A stretch of DNA of 64,000 nt from Neomicrococcus lactis (GCF_014200305.1 NZ_JACHBL010000001.1:1116001-1180000); one strand, 5' to 3'; shown: positions 51,292-62,698, numbered from the stretch's first letter. Program-made: numbers and translations. The notes: a model not told the origin generated them from the letters alone.

Positions 51292-52620
51292 TTAGTTATT
51301 TGCATCAGCTTCTTGAACTTCAACGAATGCCAGATTCTTCTTTCCACGGCGAACCAGCAAGTACTTGCCATGCAAGAGCTGTTCATCAGAAATCAGCTGC
51401 TCTGGATCAGCGATCTTCACGTTGTTCACGTAAGCACCGCCTTCTCCAACCGTGCGGCGTGCTTCGGACTTCGATTTCGAGAGTCCGGAAGCAACCAACA
51501 AATCAACGATGCCCGTTTCAGACGTGGAGACCGTGGCGAAAGGAAGCTCCGACGTAGCGGACTTCAGCGTCTCTGCATCAATTCCCGTGAGGTCACCCTG
51601 GCCGAAAACGGCGGCAGAAGCAGCGATCACGTTTTCGGTTGCCTCGACGCCGTGAACAAGCGACGTCACCGCAAATGCGAGAGCGCGCTGCGCTTCACGA
51701 GCATGCGGACGTTCGGCAACAGCCTTCTCGAGCTCTTCGATCTGTTCACGAGTCTTGAACGTGAAGACCTTGAGACGGGAAATCACGTCAGCATCGGAAG
51801 TATTGAGCCAGAACTGGTAGAAGGTGTACGGCGAGCACATCTCGGCGTCGAGCCAAATGGCGTTGCCTTCGCTCTTGCCAAACTTGGTTCCATCCGAGTT
51901 GGTGATGAGCGGAGTGCCCAGAGCGTGAACGTGCTTTCCTTCAACCTTGCGGATGAGCTCGGTTCCGGAAGTGAGGTTGCCCCACTGATCCGAACCGCCG
52001 GATTGCAAGACGCAACCGTACTGACGGTGCAGCTCCAAGTAGTCCATGCCCTGCAGGATTTGGTAACTGAACTCGGTGTAGCTGATGCCCTCGTCAGAAT
52101 TCAGGCGAGCAGCAACCGTTTCCTTCTTGATCATGGTGCCCACGCGGAAGTTCTTTCCGATGTCACGCAAGAAGTCCAAAGCAGAAAGCGGTGCGGTCCA
52201 GTCAAGGTTGTTCACCATGCGTGCCGCGTTCTCTCCCTCGAAGGAGAGGAAGCGCTGCACTTGTGCCTGAAGCTTCGCGACCCATTCGGCCACGGTTTCT
52301 TTCGTGTTGAGCACGCGCTCTGCGGTCTGGCGCGGGTCGCCAATGAGTCCCGTGGAACCGCCGACCAAACCGAGTGGCTTGTGGCCAGCCAGCTGAAGCC
52401 GGCGCATCACCAAGAGCTGCACCAAGTTGCCCAAGTGCAAAGACGGAGCGGTGGGATCGAAACCGCAATAGTAGGTAATGGGGTCTCCAGAGAGCGCTTC
52501 TTCGAGCGCGGCCTCATCCGTGGAAACGTGGATCAAACCACGCCACTTGAGTTCCTGCCATACATTCGCAAATGAAGGATCATTGCGAATTTCGTCTTCT
52601 ACTAATTGAGTTTCAATCAC
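51292..52620 (-). CDS. tyrS: Tyrosyl-tRNA synthetase
   Basis: A 442-residue class I synthetase charging tRNA-Tyr. YCGFDPTAPSLHLGNLVQLL (about 51-70) contains the HIGH-type signature HLGN, and TKFGKSEGNAIWL holds the KMSKS-type loop. The C-terminal S4 domain (LVASGLSKSKSEARRTV) binds the tRNA variable arm. GTG at 52620 is chosen because TTGGAGA lies seven bases upstream; longer GTG/ATG starts would sit before this site. No T-box leader is visible: only 41 bases separate it from the HelD-like gene. Confidence 0.96.
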   Translation of the reverse strand: MIETQLVEDEIRNDPSFANVWQELKWRGLIHVSTDEAALEEALSGDPITYYCGFDPTAPSLHLGNLVQLLVMRRLQLAGHKPLGLVGGSTGLIGDPRQTAERVLNTKETVAEWVAKLQAQVQRFLSFEGENAARMVNNLDWTAPLSALDFLRDIGKNFRVGTMIKKETVAARLNSDEGISYTEFSYQILQGMDYLELHRQYGCVLQSGGSDQWGNLTSGTELIRKVEGKHVHALGTPLITNSDGTKFGKSEGNAIWLDAEMCSPYTFYQFWLNTSDADVISRLKVFTFKTREQIEELEKAVAERPHAREAQRALAFAVTSLVHGVEATENVIAASAAVFGQGDLTGIDAETLKSATSELPFATVSTSETGIVDLLVASGLSKSKSEARRTVGEGGAYVNNVKIADPEQLISDEQLLHGKYLLVRRGKKNLAFVEVQEADANN

Positions 52621-52661
52621 TGACACGTCTCCAAGGGTACCAACGCGGTCCCCCAATCTCG

Positions 52662-54953
52662 CTAATCCTTAACGATGCCTGACGGGATCTCCCGCTCGGC
52701 GATCAAGTGCAATCGTTGCGTAGGTCGCGTCATAGCGACATACAGAGATCCAACAGATCCGCCGGACTCTTCCACGATGGCGGCCGGCTCCAAAATGATG
52801 ACGGAGTCATACTCAAGACCCTTGGCATCGTTCGGTGAAGTCACCACGATGTCCTGGTCCAAAGCACCGGATCCGCTACCGACGCGCTTTCCGTAAAGCT
52901 TGGTCGCTTCAACTCGAGCTTCTTGGAAGAGATGCTGCGGCGCGATGATGGCCACCATGCCGCCCTCGACGATCTCCACTTCGGCAGGCAGCTTTTCACA
53001 AAGCGTTGCCATGAGTTCGCCTTCGCCAACACGAGTGACAACTGGTGGCCACTCGCCCTTGCGGACAGCTTCTGGCGTAGAGACGGAGAGTCCCGCTGCT
53101 CGAGCCATACGGGTAGCCGCCTTCGCAATCTGCTTCGGGGTACGGTAGTTGACCGTCAACTCTTCAAGACGGAAGCGTTCATCCACGAATGGCTTGAGCG
53201 CTTGTTCCCAGCTCTTCGACGCGCTAGCGGAGCTTGCCTGCGCAATATCGCCAACAATCGTGAAGGACTTCATGGGGCAACGGCGCATGAGCAACCGCCA
53301 CTGCATCGGTGAGAGCTCTTGAGCCTCATCCACCACTACGTGTCCATATGCCCAAGTGCGGTCCATGAAGGCACGCTCAGCGGCAGTCAGTGACGTCTCC
53401 GTGACCTGGTTGAAGGCAGCCAACTCTTCGGCGGATAGCACGCCGTCAATTCCGTACTCAGCGAGCATGGCGTCAACGTTCTTGAGCGTTTGCTCAGCGT
53501 TCGCGAGATCGCGAGCGTCCTCGCTTTCCTTCTCGGCTTTCTGGCGGCCGTTGGATGGATCGAATTCACCCAGTAGCTCGGCGGCCTCGTCCAAGAGAGG
53601 AACGTCCGCTTCAGTCCACGCACTTCCCCGCTCGCGATACAGCGCTGCGCGCTCCTTCTTCTTCAAGTGCGGAGCGGTCCATGCAAGGCGTTCAGGATTC
53701 GCGAAAAGATCGGACAGCAACTTCTCTGGCGTCATGGGCATCCAGCACAAGTTCAATGCAATGCGCACGTCACGTGAAGCCCGTACGTCTTCGGTCAAGT
53801 ACGAACGGTCAACGTTGTTGCCGCCACCTGAGGACTGTTCGAGCTTGTCTTTCATGTGCTCGGCGAGCTCGCGCACCATGATCTTCACGAACGTCTCGCG
53901 AGCCTGGTTGTACGGTTTGCCGGTGGCGCGGGCTTTATCACGCGCGCGCTTCACGAGCTTCGGCGAAATCTTGAGCGTGGTGCCTTCGACATTGACGAGT
54001 CGCGGTGCGGAGAACGTGCGCTGACGTTCCGCCACGGCGTTCGCTACAAAATCCACCATGTCCAGACGGCCCTTGACGCGAGCGGTTAGACGGTTGGTTT
54101 CCGGCACCGCACGGATACCCGGCATCAGTCGACCCACGCTCGCCATCACCACGCCGGTTTCACCCAGCGACGGCAACACGCGCTCAATGTACGTCATGAA
54201 GGACGCCGAAGGTCCCACCAACAAGACGCCGGCAGACTTCAAACGATCACGGTGTTCATAGAGCAAATACGCAGCACGGTGCAGCGCAACTGCCGTCTTA
54301 CCCGTACCGGGACCACCCTGGACCACCAGCACGCCGGGTTGCGGCGAGCGAATGATGCGGTCCTGCTCGGACTGAATAGTGGCGACGATATCCGCCATGC
54401 GTCCCGTGCGTCGCTGCGTCACGGCGGCCAAGAGGGCTCCGCCGCCCTGGAGCACTTCACCGTCGGCAAGCAACGAGGAGTCAAGGACATCGTCCTCAAC
54501 ACCAATCACTTCGCGGCCCTTGAGAATCAGATGCCGGCGACGTCGCACATTGCGGCGATCAAAAGCCGTGGCCTGATAGAACGCGCTGGCTTCCGGGGCA
54601 CGCCAGTCCACCATGAGTCGCGTCTGATCTTCGGAAGTCAAACCAATGCGGCCAATATAGCGCGGGGTGACCGCAGCGCCGTCGTCCTTTTGATCGAAAT
54701 CGAGGCGCCCAAACACCAAGCGATCTTCAACAGCATTGAGCTGCGCCAAACGATCTTCATACATCGTGGCAAAGGCATCACGCTCGGTGGCGTTCTGCAT
54801 GGTGCCTACTGCGCCAGCTTTGCGAACCTTCGCTAGTTGGTCCGTCTTCTCCGCTCGCAATTCATCGAGGCGTTCATAAAGTTCGTGAACATAGACCCGC
54901 TCGCCCTCAATCGATCGTGCGTGATCGGTTGGCAAACTATCGGTGCGGTCCAT
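52662..54953 (-). CDS. HelD/HelR-like superfamily I ATPase (RNA polymerase recycling motor)
   Basis: A 763-residue UvrD-like protein. A long N-terminal arm (helical, about 15-70) precedes the split ATPase: Walker A VVQGGPGTGKTAVALHRAAY (about 209-228), Walker B VVDEAQELSPMQWRLLM and C-terminal motifs VTSPNDAKGLEYDSVI and LYVAMTRPTQRLHLI. This fits HelD, which removes RNA polymerase from DNA, including the class II HelR of actinobacteria implicated in rifampicin tolerance. ATG at 54953 follows AAAGGGGAG. It could also be annotated as helicase IV-like; motor function on RNA polymerase is by family. Confidence 0.88.
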   Translation of the reverse strand: MDRTDSLPTDHARSIEGERVYVHELYERLDELRAEKTDQLAKVRKAGAVGTMQNATERDAFATMYEDRLAQLNAVEDRLVFGRLDFDQKDDGAAVTPRYIGRIGLTSEDQTRLMVDWRAPEASAFYQATAFDRRNVRRRRHLILKGREVIGVEDDVLDSSLLADGEVLQGGGALLAAVTQRRTGRMADIVATIQSEQDRIIRSPQPGVLVVQGGPGTGKTAVALHRAAYLLYEHRDRLKSAGVLLVGPSASFMTYIERVLPSLGETGVVMASVGRLMPGIRAVPETNRLTARVKGRLDMVDFVANAVAERQRTFSAPRLVNVEGTTLKISPKLVKRARDKARATGKPYNQARETFVKIMVRELAEHMKDKLEQSSGGGNNVDRSYLTEDVRASRDVRIALNLCWMPMTPEKLLSDLFANPERLAWTAPHLKKKERAALYRERGSAWTEADVPLLDEAAELLGEFDPSNGRQKAEKESEDARDLANAEQTLKNVDAMLAEYGIDGVLSAEELAAFNQVTETSLTAAERAFMDRTWAYGHVVVDEAQELSPMQWRLLMRRCPMKSFTIVGDIAQASSASASKSWEQALKPFVDERFRLEELTVNYRTPKQIAKAATRMARAAGLSVSTPEAVRKGEWPPVVTRVGEGELMATLCEKLPAEVEIVEGGMVAIIAPQHLFQEARVEATKLYGKRVGSGSGALDQDIVVTSPNDAKGLEYDSVIILEPAAIVEESGGSVGSLYVAMTRPTQRLHLIAEREIPSGIVKD

Positions 54954-54997
54954 CGCTCCCCTTTGCTTATGCTCGCGGACAGTCAATTTTACGTTCT

Positions 54998-55534
54998 CTA
55001 CACTGCGCTGAGGGAATGGACATGCCTGCCGGACAATCTGCCGCGGCCACCCAAATCTTCAAGTTCAAGCACCACGCCGATTCCCACGACGATTCCGCCT
55101 GCTCGTTCTACGAGCTTGGTGGAGGCTCCGAGGGTGCCGCCGGTGGCTAGCACGTCGTCCAGAATGAGGACGCGGGTTCCGGTGGGCACGTCGTCGCAAT
55201 GCACTTCGAGCGTGGCCTCGCCGTATTCGAGTTGGTAAGACTCGGCGAAGGTTTCGCGGGGCAGCTTGCCCTTCTTCCGAATGGTGAGCATGCCCGTGCC
55301 CGTGGCATAGGCGGCTGCGGAGGCGAGAATGAATCCTCGAGCCTCGAGACCGGCAATAACATCAAAGGTTCCGCGGAACGGATCGACGATGGCATCAACG
55401 ATTCGCTTGAAGCCCTGGGCGTCCGCGAAAACCGGCGTCAGGTCCTTAAACGAGATTCCTGGCTCCGGATAATCCGGAACAACAGCCGCCAGCCGATCAA
55501 TCAGCTGCGAAATAGACTCAGTCTCCAATTGCAC
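54998..55534 (-). CDS. apt: Adenine phosphoribosyltransferase
   Basis: A 178-residue purine salvage enzyme forming AMP from adenine and PRPP. The PRPP-binding motif VLILDDVLATGGTLGAS is at about 119-135, with the adenine-site hood DYPEPGISFKDLTPVFAD near the N-terminus and EARGFILASAAAYATGTG in the core. Length and layout are standard. Confidence 0.95.
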   Translation of the reverse strand: MQLETESISQLIDRLAAVVPDYPEPGISFKDLTPVFADAQGFKRIVDAIVDPFRGTFDVIAGLEARGFILASAAAYATGTGMLTIRKKGKLPRETFAESYQLEYGEATLEVHCDDVPTGTRVLILDDVLATGGTLGASTKLVERAGGIVVGIGVVLELEDLGGRGRLSGRHVHSLSAV

Positions 55535-55622
55535 CCGTCTACCCTACAACCTCAAGGCAAATCGGCTGTTTACCTTGGATTCACCCGGAGGTCGCTTGCG
55601 TGGGGTAATTGACTGAATTTTT

Positions 55623-55640
55623 GAGTACGACGACGCCGCT
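55623..55640 (+). repeat. Half of the dispersed palindromic element left of the mycothiol-type gene
   Basis: GAGTACGACGACGCCGCT directly abuts the stop codon of the gene at 55641. The opposite half lies at 56468-56490 beyond the start of that gene. Confidence 0.75.
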
Positions 55641-56417
55641 TCAGTTGGCTGCGAGGGCTCGCTCTTCGTCTGGGGTGAGCAAGACGGGCTTTGGCCAAGG
55701 CAACAATTCGGGAAGGGTCACACCGTCCGCAGCTGCCGTGGCACGCACCTGACCTGAGGGTTGACGGCCCGTGAGCCACGCGGCGATGTCAAAGTCCATG
55801 CCTTGAACCACGATGGTCCGAGCACCCGTGCCGATGGTGTGTGCTTGTCCGCCGACTGGCTGCAGGTTGAGCTTGAGTGCTTCCGGAACGCGTGCCTGCG
55901 CGAAGTCGAAGAAGTGCCGCACCATGTCCTGAGTCCAGTCGATAGGCTGCGCACCCTTTGTGAGGTCGATCGAGTGCACCGCGTATTCGCGAATGCAGGC
56001 AAGCATGATCCGACGCACCGAGCCCTGAAAGCGGGTGGGTGTATCGAGGAGTGCATCATCGGCATCGCTGAGCTGTGCGGCAACCCCGTTGAGGGACTCG
56101 AGTGCGCGTTCGCGCAGTGCCTCGGGCTGCATGAGAGCACCCAGTTCGATGCGACGATTGCGCTCGTCTTGGCCGCCTTCGTAGAAGTCCCGGAACTCAT
56201 GGTTCGCGATGGCGTCGAGCTGGTTCAGCACGCCTCGGGAGAAACCGTCCACATGCGCGATGACATGCGCGTTCGTCCACTCAGGCAACGTTGACTTCTG
56301 CCCGAATCCTTCCGCTGGGTACCGTTCTAGGTACTTCTTATAGAGCCCGAGGGCATCCCGAAACGTGCTGATCAAGCGTGCGGTGTCCTGCGCATCGAAA
56401 AGTGGTGCCGAAGTCAT
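55641..56417 (-). CDS. Mycothiol-dependent maleylpyruvate isomerase-family (DinB-like) protein
   Basis: A 258-residue protein with the actinobacterial MDMPI/DinB-like fold. Conserved metal-site residues are in AHVIAHVDGFSRG, in the Glu-rich helix FYEGGQDERNRRIE, and in IREYAVHSIDL. The C-terminal half holds a second small domain (HTIGTGARTIVVQGMD, LTGRQPSG). Such proteins usually use mycothiol as cofactor; the substrate is unknown. ATG at 56417 was chosen over GTG two codons earlier. It is bracketed by opposed halves of the dispersed element. Confidence 0.85.
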   Translation of the reverse strand: MTSAPLFDAQDTARLISTFRDALGLYKKYLERYPAEGFGQKSTLPEWTNAHVIAHVDGFSRGVLNQLDAIANHEFRDFYEGGQDERNRRIELGALMQPEALRERALESLNGVAAQLSDADDALLDTPTRFQGSVRRIMLACIREYAVHSIDLTKGAQPIDWTQDMVRHFFDFAQARVPEALKLNLQPVGGQAHTIGTGARTIVVQGMDFDIAAWLTGRQPSGQVRATAAADGVTLPELLPWPKPVLLTPDEERALAAN

Positions 56418-56467
56418 GCACACAGCCTAATCAATCCGCACTGTGATGTCCGCAACGTGCTCGCGCG

Positions 56468-56490
56468 AGGCGAGCTGCGTCGTCGTACTT
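56468..56490 (-). repeat. Half of the dispersed palindromic element after argH
   Basis: GGCGAGCTGCGTCGTCGTACTT on the plus strand, 9 bases beyond the argH stop in the argH direction, followed there by a short GCTCGC/GCGAGC stem. It could help end the arg transcript. Confidence 0.8.
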
Positions 56491-56498
56491 CGTGGAAA

Positions 56499-57974
<1,476 letters not shown>

Positions 57975-57987
57975 TTACGTATAAGTT

Positions 57988-58028
57988 ACGCCTCGACGCA
58001 GCTGCAAATATACAGTGCGTCGAGGCGT
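57988..58028 (-). terminator. Hairpin in the argG-argH gap with ARG-box-like loop
   Basis: ACGCCTCGACGCA (57988-58000) pairs perfectly with TGCGTCGAGGCGT (58016-58028). No T-run follows on the minus strand, so it may be an attenuator or RNA processing site rather than a full terminator. The loop reads CTGTATATTTGCAGC, similar to an ArgR half-site. Confidence 0.5.
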
Positions 58029-58058
58029 GACCTAGGTGCGCTGTGAAGCGCTGTTGAA

Positions 58059-59273
58059 CTACTTCGCTTCGTTAGCGGCGACGCGCTCGTCGCGCTCGGT
58101 GGCGACCTTGGAAGAGAGACCGAAGATGTCGATGAATCCGCGGGCGCTCGCCTGATCGAAGGCATCGCCTTCGTCGTAGGTGGCCAAGTTGAAGTCGTAG
58201 AGCGAGCTCGAAGAGCGGCGGCCCTGAACGGTAGCGCGGCCACCGTGGAGTTCAAGACGGATTTCGCCGTTCACGTGCTTCTGGGTGTCTTCGACGAAGG
58301 CATCGAGCGAACGCTTGAGCGGCGAGAACCACTGGCCGTCGTACACCAGCTCGGTCCAGCGCTGACCAACGGTCTTCTTGAAGCGAGCCAACTCGCGCTC
58401 AACGGTGACGTTCTCGAGTTCCTTGTGGGCGGCGATGAGTGCCATCGCGCCAGGAGCTTCGTAGATTTCGCGGGACTTGATGCCTACAAGGCGGTCTTCC
58501 ACGATGTCGATGCGGCCGACGCCCTGAGCGCCTGCGCGGCGGTTCAGTTCTTCAATAGCCTGCAACGGAGTTACCGGGTTGCCGTCGAGAGCAACAGGGA
58601 TACCCTGCTTGAATTCGATGGTCACGACGTCCGGAGCCGGTGGGAACTCTGGGCTCGCGGTGTAGTCGTAAACGTCCTTGGTAGGACCGTTCCAGATGTC
58701 CTCGAGGAAGCCGGTCTCAACTGCGCGGCCCCAGACGTTCTGGTCAATGGAGAAAGGGTTCTTCTTGGTGGTGACGATCGGGAGGCTGTTCTTCTCCGCG
58801 TAATCGATAGCCTTTTCGCGGGTCAGCGCGAGGTCACGAACCGGTGCGATGCACTTGAGGTCTGGGCCAAGAGTCTGAATGCCGACCTCGAAACGAACCT
58901 GGTCATTACCCTTGCCGGTGCAACCGTGGGAGACCGTGGTGGCGCCGAATTCCTTAGCAGCCTTCACGAGGTGCTTGACGATCACTGGGCGGCTCAACGC
59001 CGAGACCAGCGGGTAGGCGTCCATGTACAGGGAGTTCGCCTTGAGTGCTGGCATGCAATATTCTTCAGCGAATTCATCGCGTGCATCAGCAACATAAGCT
59101 TCTACAGCGCCGCAGCCAAGGGCGCGCTGGCGAATGGTTTCGAGCGACTCTCCACCCTGTCCCACGTCAACTGCAACAGCAATGACTTCAGCGCCGGTTG
59201 CTTCAGCAATCCAGCCGATGGCGACGGACGTATCAAGTCCACCCGAGTAAGCGAGGACAACGCGATCCTTCAC
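58059..59273 (-). CDS. argG: Argininosuccinate synthase
   Basis: A 404-residue enzyme that joins citrulline and aspartate at the cost of ATP. The pyrophosphatase-type ATP loop [16 protein letters not shown] is at about 8-23, and [17 protein letters not shown] provides the citrulline/aspartate site. Here argG and argH are separated from argR by a divergent ankyrin gene, so argG has its own promoter region (59274-59397) with a candidate ARG box. Confidence 0.96.
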   Translation of the reverse strand: MKDRVVLAYSGGLDTSVAIGWIAEATGAEVIAVAVDVGQGGESLETIRQRALGCGAVEAYVADARDEFAEEYCMPALKANSLYMDAYPLVSALSRPVIVKHLVKAAKEFGATTVSHGCTGKGNDQVRFEVGIQTLGPDLKCIAPVRDLALTREKAIDYAEKNSLPIVTTKKNPFSIDQNVWGRAVETGFLEDIWNGPTKDVYDYTASPEFPPAPDVVTIEFKQGIPVALDGNPVTPLQAIEELNRRAGAQGVGRIDIVEDRLVGIKSREIYEAPGAMALIAAHKELENVTVERELARFKKTVGQRWTELVYDGQWFSPLKRSLDAFVEDTQKHVNGEIRLELHGGRATVQGRRSSSSLYDFNLATYDEGDAFDQASARGFIDIFGLSSKVATERDERVAANEAK

Positions 59274-59327
59274 TCCACACCCCTTTGATCAGTAGTAAAT
59301 TTCGTGACCTCAAGGCCACCGTATGGT

Positions 59328-59353
59328 TATGCACGATTATACATATATATGCA
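59328..59353. promoter_or_regulatory. Candidate ArgR operator upstream of argG
   Basis: TATGCACGATTATACATATA followed by TATGCA: an A+T-rich imperfect palindrome with TATGCA/TGCATA ends, resembling the ARG boxes bound by ArgR in actinobacteria. It lies 55 bases upstream of the argG start and 45 bases from the divergent ankyrin gene. Confidence 0.5.
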
Positions 59354-59397
59354 GTGGGGGCGTCAACTGGCACCCGAAGAGGGCGTAATCTGAAGAT

Positions 59398-59856
59398 ATG
59401 AGCACAGCGGATACCCAGCACGATTCACAGAACGATGACGACTATGAGCGCGCAATTAGCATGCCTGCCGACAATCCTTCCGGCCTCTCAGAAGAACAAC
59501 TAGCTTTCGTCCAAACCACTTTCGACATGGCTCGGGCCGGCGACGAACGCCTCGCCGAGCTCATTACTCAAGGTATACCCGCAGATATCAAGAATGAGAA
59601 GGGCGATACCTACCTCATTTTGGCTGCGTACAACGGCCACATGTCCTTGGTTCGCGCTCTGGTTAAAGCAGGCGCCGACGTCAACGAACTCAACGCCCGG
59701 GAGCAGTCGGCACTGACCTGCGCGGTCTTCCGCAAGGATCGTCCCATGATGCAGTTCCTCATGGATCATGGAGCGGATCCAGCACTCGGCGCCCAAAGCG
59801 CCCGTGCCACGGCTGCCGCTTTCGGCGTCGAGGCCAGCGACATCATCGGCGCCTAA
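59398..59856 (+). CDS. Ankyrin-repeat protein
   Basis: A 152-residue soluble protein. An acidic leader (about 1-40) precedes three ankyrin units: ARAGDERLAELITQGIPADI, then GDTYLILAAYNGHMSLVRAL with VKAGADVNELN, and a third ending FLMDHGADPALG. Such small ankyrin proteins act as protein-binding modules; the partner is unknown. It is transcribed away from argG through the region with the ARG-like box, so ArgR might influence it too. Confidence 0.9.
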   Translation: MSTADTQHDSQNDDDYERAISMPADNPSGLSEEQLAFVQTTFDMARAGDERLAELITQGIPADIKNEKGDTYLILAAYNGHMSLVRALVKAGADVNELNAREQSALTCAVFRKDRPMMQFLMDHGADPALGAQSARATAAAFGVEASDIIGA

Positions 59857-59898
59857 TCAGCGCGTCATCAGTGTGGCGCTTCTTGAGCTACGGAACTG

Positions 59899-59923
59899 AC
59901 GCAAGCTGGCGTCGTCGTACTTA
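59899..59923 (-). repeat. Half of the dispersed palindromic element between ankyrin gene and argR
   Basis: ACGCAAGCTGGCGTCGTCGT followed by ACTT. It lies 8 bases after the argR stop in that gene's direction and 43 bases after the ankyrin gene's stop. Confidence 0.75.
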
Positions 59924-59931
59924 AAGAAGCG

Positions 59932-60498
59932 CTACTGAACCGCAGCCATTTCGAGGAATCGATTGGCCACGGCCTCGCCGCCGTTGGGATCGCGAGTGAT
60001 AACCATGACCGTGTCATCGCCGGCGATGGTGCCGAGGATGGCCGGCAGGACTGAATGATCGATCGCGAGCGCCAGGAAGTTGGCGGCGCCCGGCGGGGTC
60101 CGCAACACCACGATGTTCGCGGAAGATTCTGCGGTCACGAGCAGTTCGGCGCAGAGCTTCGCCAAGCGAGCATCCAGCACTTCTTGAGCCACGCCCGCCT
60201 TCGGCGTGGGGTCGCCGCCTTCGGAGCGCAGCGCATAAACCAGCCCGCCGTCCTCGCCGCGCACTCGAATGGCACCCAGCTCCACGAGGTCCCGCGAAAG
60301 CGTTGCCTGCGTGACCTGCACGCCTTCTAGGGCGAGAAGCTCCGCGAGCTCCGACTGCGAGCGCACATACGTCGCTTTGAGGAGCGCCTTGATGCGGGCC
60401 TGCCGTGCAGTCTTGGTAGCGGGCTGCGCATTCGCTGCCGGGGCATTCATTCCCAAGCCGAGGCTCGGGAAGTTTCCGAGGTTATCGTTGGCTTTCAT
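59932..60498 (-). CDS. argR: Arginine repressor
   Basis: A 188-residue regulator. After a roughly 28-residue variable leader comes the winged HTH (RQARIKALLKATYVRSQSEL, with VTQATLSRDLVELGAIRV as recognition region). The C-terminal oligomerisation and arginine-binding domain contains VLRTPPGAANFLALAID and ILGTIAGDDTVMVITRD. ATG at 60498 overlaps the argF stop by four bases (ATGA). Inclusion of argR within the arg operon is usual in actinobacteria and implies autoregulation. Confidence 0.95.
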   Translation of the reverse strand: MKANDNLGNFPSLGLGMNAPAANAQPATKTARQARIKALLKATYVRSQSELAELLALEGVQVTQATLSRDLVELGAIRVRGEDGGLVYALRSEGGDPTPKAGVAQEVLDARLAKLCAELLVTAESSANIVVLRTPPGAANFLALAIDHSVLPAILGTIAGDDTVMVITRDPNGGEAVANRFLEMAAVQ

Positions 60499-61451
60499 CG
60501 CGCGAGACCCGACTTTTCCATGAGCCACACCATGAGCGCCTTCTGCGCGTGCAAGCGGTTTTCAGCTTCGTCCCAGACCACAGACTGTGGGCCGTCGATG
60601 ACATCTTCCGAGATTTCATAGCCGCGGTATGCAGGCAAGCAATGAAGTACGACGGCGTCTGCTTTCGCGTGCTTCATCGCTTCGGCCGTCACGGAGTAGT
60701 CGCCGAAGAGGGTGAGGCGGAGTTCTTTTTCCGCTTCCTGGCCCATGGAGATCCAGGTATCCGTGGCGACGACGTCTGCGTCCTTGAGGGCTTCGACCGC
60801 ATCCGTGGTGATCAAGACCGATCCCCCGGTTTCGGCGGCACGCTGCTGAGCAGCTTCAACGACGTGCTCTGCAGGCAGGTAGCCCTCAGGGCCAGCGATA
60901 CGAACGTGCATGCCTGCGGTGACGCCAGCAAGCAAGTAGGAGTTGGCCATATTGTTGGCGGCATCGCCCAGGTACGTCATGGTGAGGCCCGCGAGTTCGC
61001 CCTTGTGCTCACGGATGGTCAAAAGATCCGCGAGGAGCTGGCACGGGTGGTAGTCATCGGTCAGCGAGTTGATGACGGGAACCGTGGAGTACTGCGCCAT
61101 TTCCTCGACGTTGGACTGCTCGAACGTGCGCCACACGATGGTCGAGACCATGCGGGACAGCACGCGTGCCGAGTCGGCGATGCTTTCCTTTTCGCCCAGC
61201 TGAGCTTCGCCCGGGTTGATGATGAGCGGCTGGCCGCCCAGGTCTGCAACGCCTGCGGAGAAGGAGACACGAGTTCGGGTTGAGGTCTTGTCGAAGATGA
61301 TCGCAACCGTCTGCGGTCCCTTGAACGGAGTGCGCGACCAACGATCTGCCTTCAGCTCCGCGGCGAGATCCAAGACTTCGCGCTGCTCTGCCGGGGACAA
61401 GTCCGTGTCAACCAGGAAGTGCCGAACAGTGGTGGTGTTCTCGGTAGTCAT
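60495..61451 (-). CDS. argF: Ornithine carbamoyltransferase
   Basis: A 318-residue enzyme making citrulline from ornithine and carbamoyl phosphate. The carbamoyl phosphate loop FDKTSTRTRVSFSAG is at about 54-68, the ornithine region contains DTWISMGQE, and the catalytic Cys is in VVLHCLPAYRG. It lies between argD (11 bases upstream) and argR (4-base overlap). Confidence 0.96.
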   Translation of the reverse strand: MTTENTTTVRHFLVDTDLSPAEQREVLDLAAELKADRWSRTPFKGPQTVAIIFDKTSTRTRVSFSAGVADLGGQPLIINPGEAQLGEKESIADSARVLSRMVSTIVWRTFEQSNVEEMAQYSTVPVINSLTDDYHPCQLLADLLTIREHKGELAGLTMTYLGDAANNMANSYLLAGVTAGMHVRIAGPEGYLPAEHVVEAAQQRAAETGGSVLITTDAVEALKDADVVATDTWISMGQEAEKELRLTLFGDYSVTAEAMKHAKADAVVLHCLPAYRGYEISEDVIDGPQSVVWDEAENRLHAQKALMVWLMEKSGLAR

Positions 61452-61462
61452 AGTGGTCTCCC

Positions 61463-62698
61463 TTACTTGGACTCAGCGGTAGTGGACGCGGGTGCGGGTG
61501 CGGAAAGGTTCGCAGTCGCGCGGCGGTAAATGGTGGGCAATTCAGTAATGAAGGTTTGCGCTTCGTCTTGCGTCAAGATGAGCGGTGGCGCCAAGCGAAC
61601 GGTACGTGGGGTTGGCGCATTGACGATGAAGCCGTGCTCCAGAGCCGCGGTGACCACGGCGGCAGATGCTTCAAGATCCAGATCGAAGCCGATCAACAGG
61701 CCACGGCCGTGAACGCTCGTGACGAAGTCCAGCTGTTCGAGTTCTGCCGTGATCCATTTGCCGAGCTGCTGCGCGTGATCGACGAGACCGTCTTGCTCAA
61801 TGGTGGTGAGCGTTGCGAGTGCGGCGGCTGCTGCGAGCGGGTTGCCACCAAACGTGGTGCCGTGTTGGCCCGCAGTAAGCAAGTGGGAGTTCGCGTCGCC
61901 GAAGGTGACGAGGGCTCCGATGGGGAAACCTCCACCGAGTCCCTTAGCCAAGGTCATGGCGTCCGGAGTAACTGATGACGATGCAAACCACTGGCCGGTG
62001 CGGCCAATGCCCGTTTGGACTTCGTCAACGATGAGCAGCGCGCCAGCGTCACGAGTCAGCTCGCGGGCAGCCTCCAAGTAGCCCTCCGGAAGTTCCACGA
62101 CGCCCGCTTCACCCTGAATGGGCTCCACGAACAGCGCTTGAACGGTGTCATCCAGTGCGTTCTTGAGCGCTAGGATATTGCCGGCTTCAATGAACTCCAC
62201 GCCACCAGGGAGTGGCTCAAAGGGAGCGCGGTACGCTTCCTTCCACGTCAGCGAGAGCGCGCCCATGGTGCGGCCATGAAAAGAATTCTTCAAGGCAAGG
62301 ATTCGGGTGCGTGGCTTCTCAGGAGTTCCGGCGTTGCGACGGGCCAGCTTGAAGGCGGCCTCATTGGCCTCGGTGCCGGAGTTCGTGAAGAAGACGCGGG
62401 AGCCTTCTGGAGCCTGAGCGAGCTCAAGAATCTTGTGGGCCAGCTTGATCTGTGGCTCCGTGGCAAAGAAGTTGGAGACGTGAGCCAGCGTGGCAGCCTG
62501 CTCCGTGACGGCCTTGACCCAGGCGGGGTGCGCGTGGCCCAAAGCGTTGACGGCGATGCCGCCCAACAAGTCCAGGTACTTGTTGCCGTCGGCGTCCCAA
62601 ACATGCGCGCCCTTGCCCTTGGTCAGGACACTTTGCGGCGTTCCGAAGACGCCGAGAAGGTTGTGCTGGTACTGCTCGGTGAGGTCAGCGTTGGTCAT
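61463..62698 (-). CDS. argD: Acetylornithine aminotransferase
   Basis: A 411-residue class III PLP aminotransferase of arginine synthesis. [17 protein letters not shown], the cofactor Asp in [15 protein letters not shown] and the Schiff-base Lys in [15 protein letters not shown] are present. ATG at 62698 overlaps the argB stop (ATGA). Confidence 0.95.
   Translation of the reverse strand: MTNADLTEQYQHNLLGVFGTPQSVLTKGKGAHVWDADGNKYLDLLGGIAVNALGHAHPAWVKAVTEQAATLAHVSNFFATEPQIKLAHKILELAQAPEGSRVFFTNSGTEANEAAFKLARRNAGTPEKPRTRILALKNSFHGRTMGALSLTWKEAYRAPFEPLPGGVEFIEAGNILALKNALDDTVQALFVEPIQGEAGVVELPEGYLEAARELTRDAGALLIVDEVQTGIGRTGQWFASSSVTPDAMTLAKGLGGGFPIGALVTFGDANSHLLTAGQHGTTFGGNPLAAAAALATLTTIEQDGLVDHAQQLGKWITAELEQLDFVTSVHGRGLLIGFDLDLEASAAVVTAALEHGFIVNAPTPRTVRLAPPLILTQDEAQTFITELPTIYRRATANLSAPAPASTTAESK

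Noticed and set aside
52621-52661. T-box riboswitch before tyrS
   Set aside because: Only 41 bases separate tyrS from the upstream gene, too short for a T-box leader.
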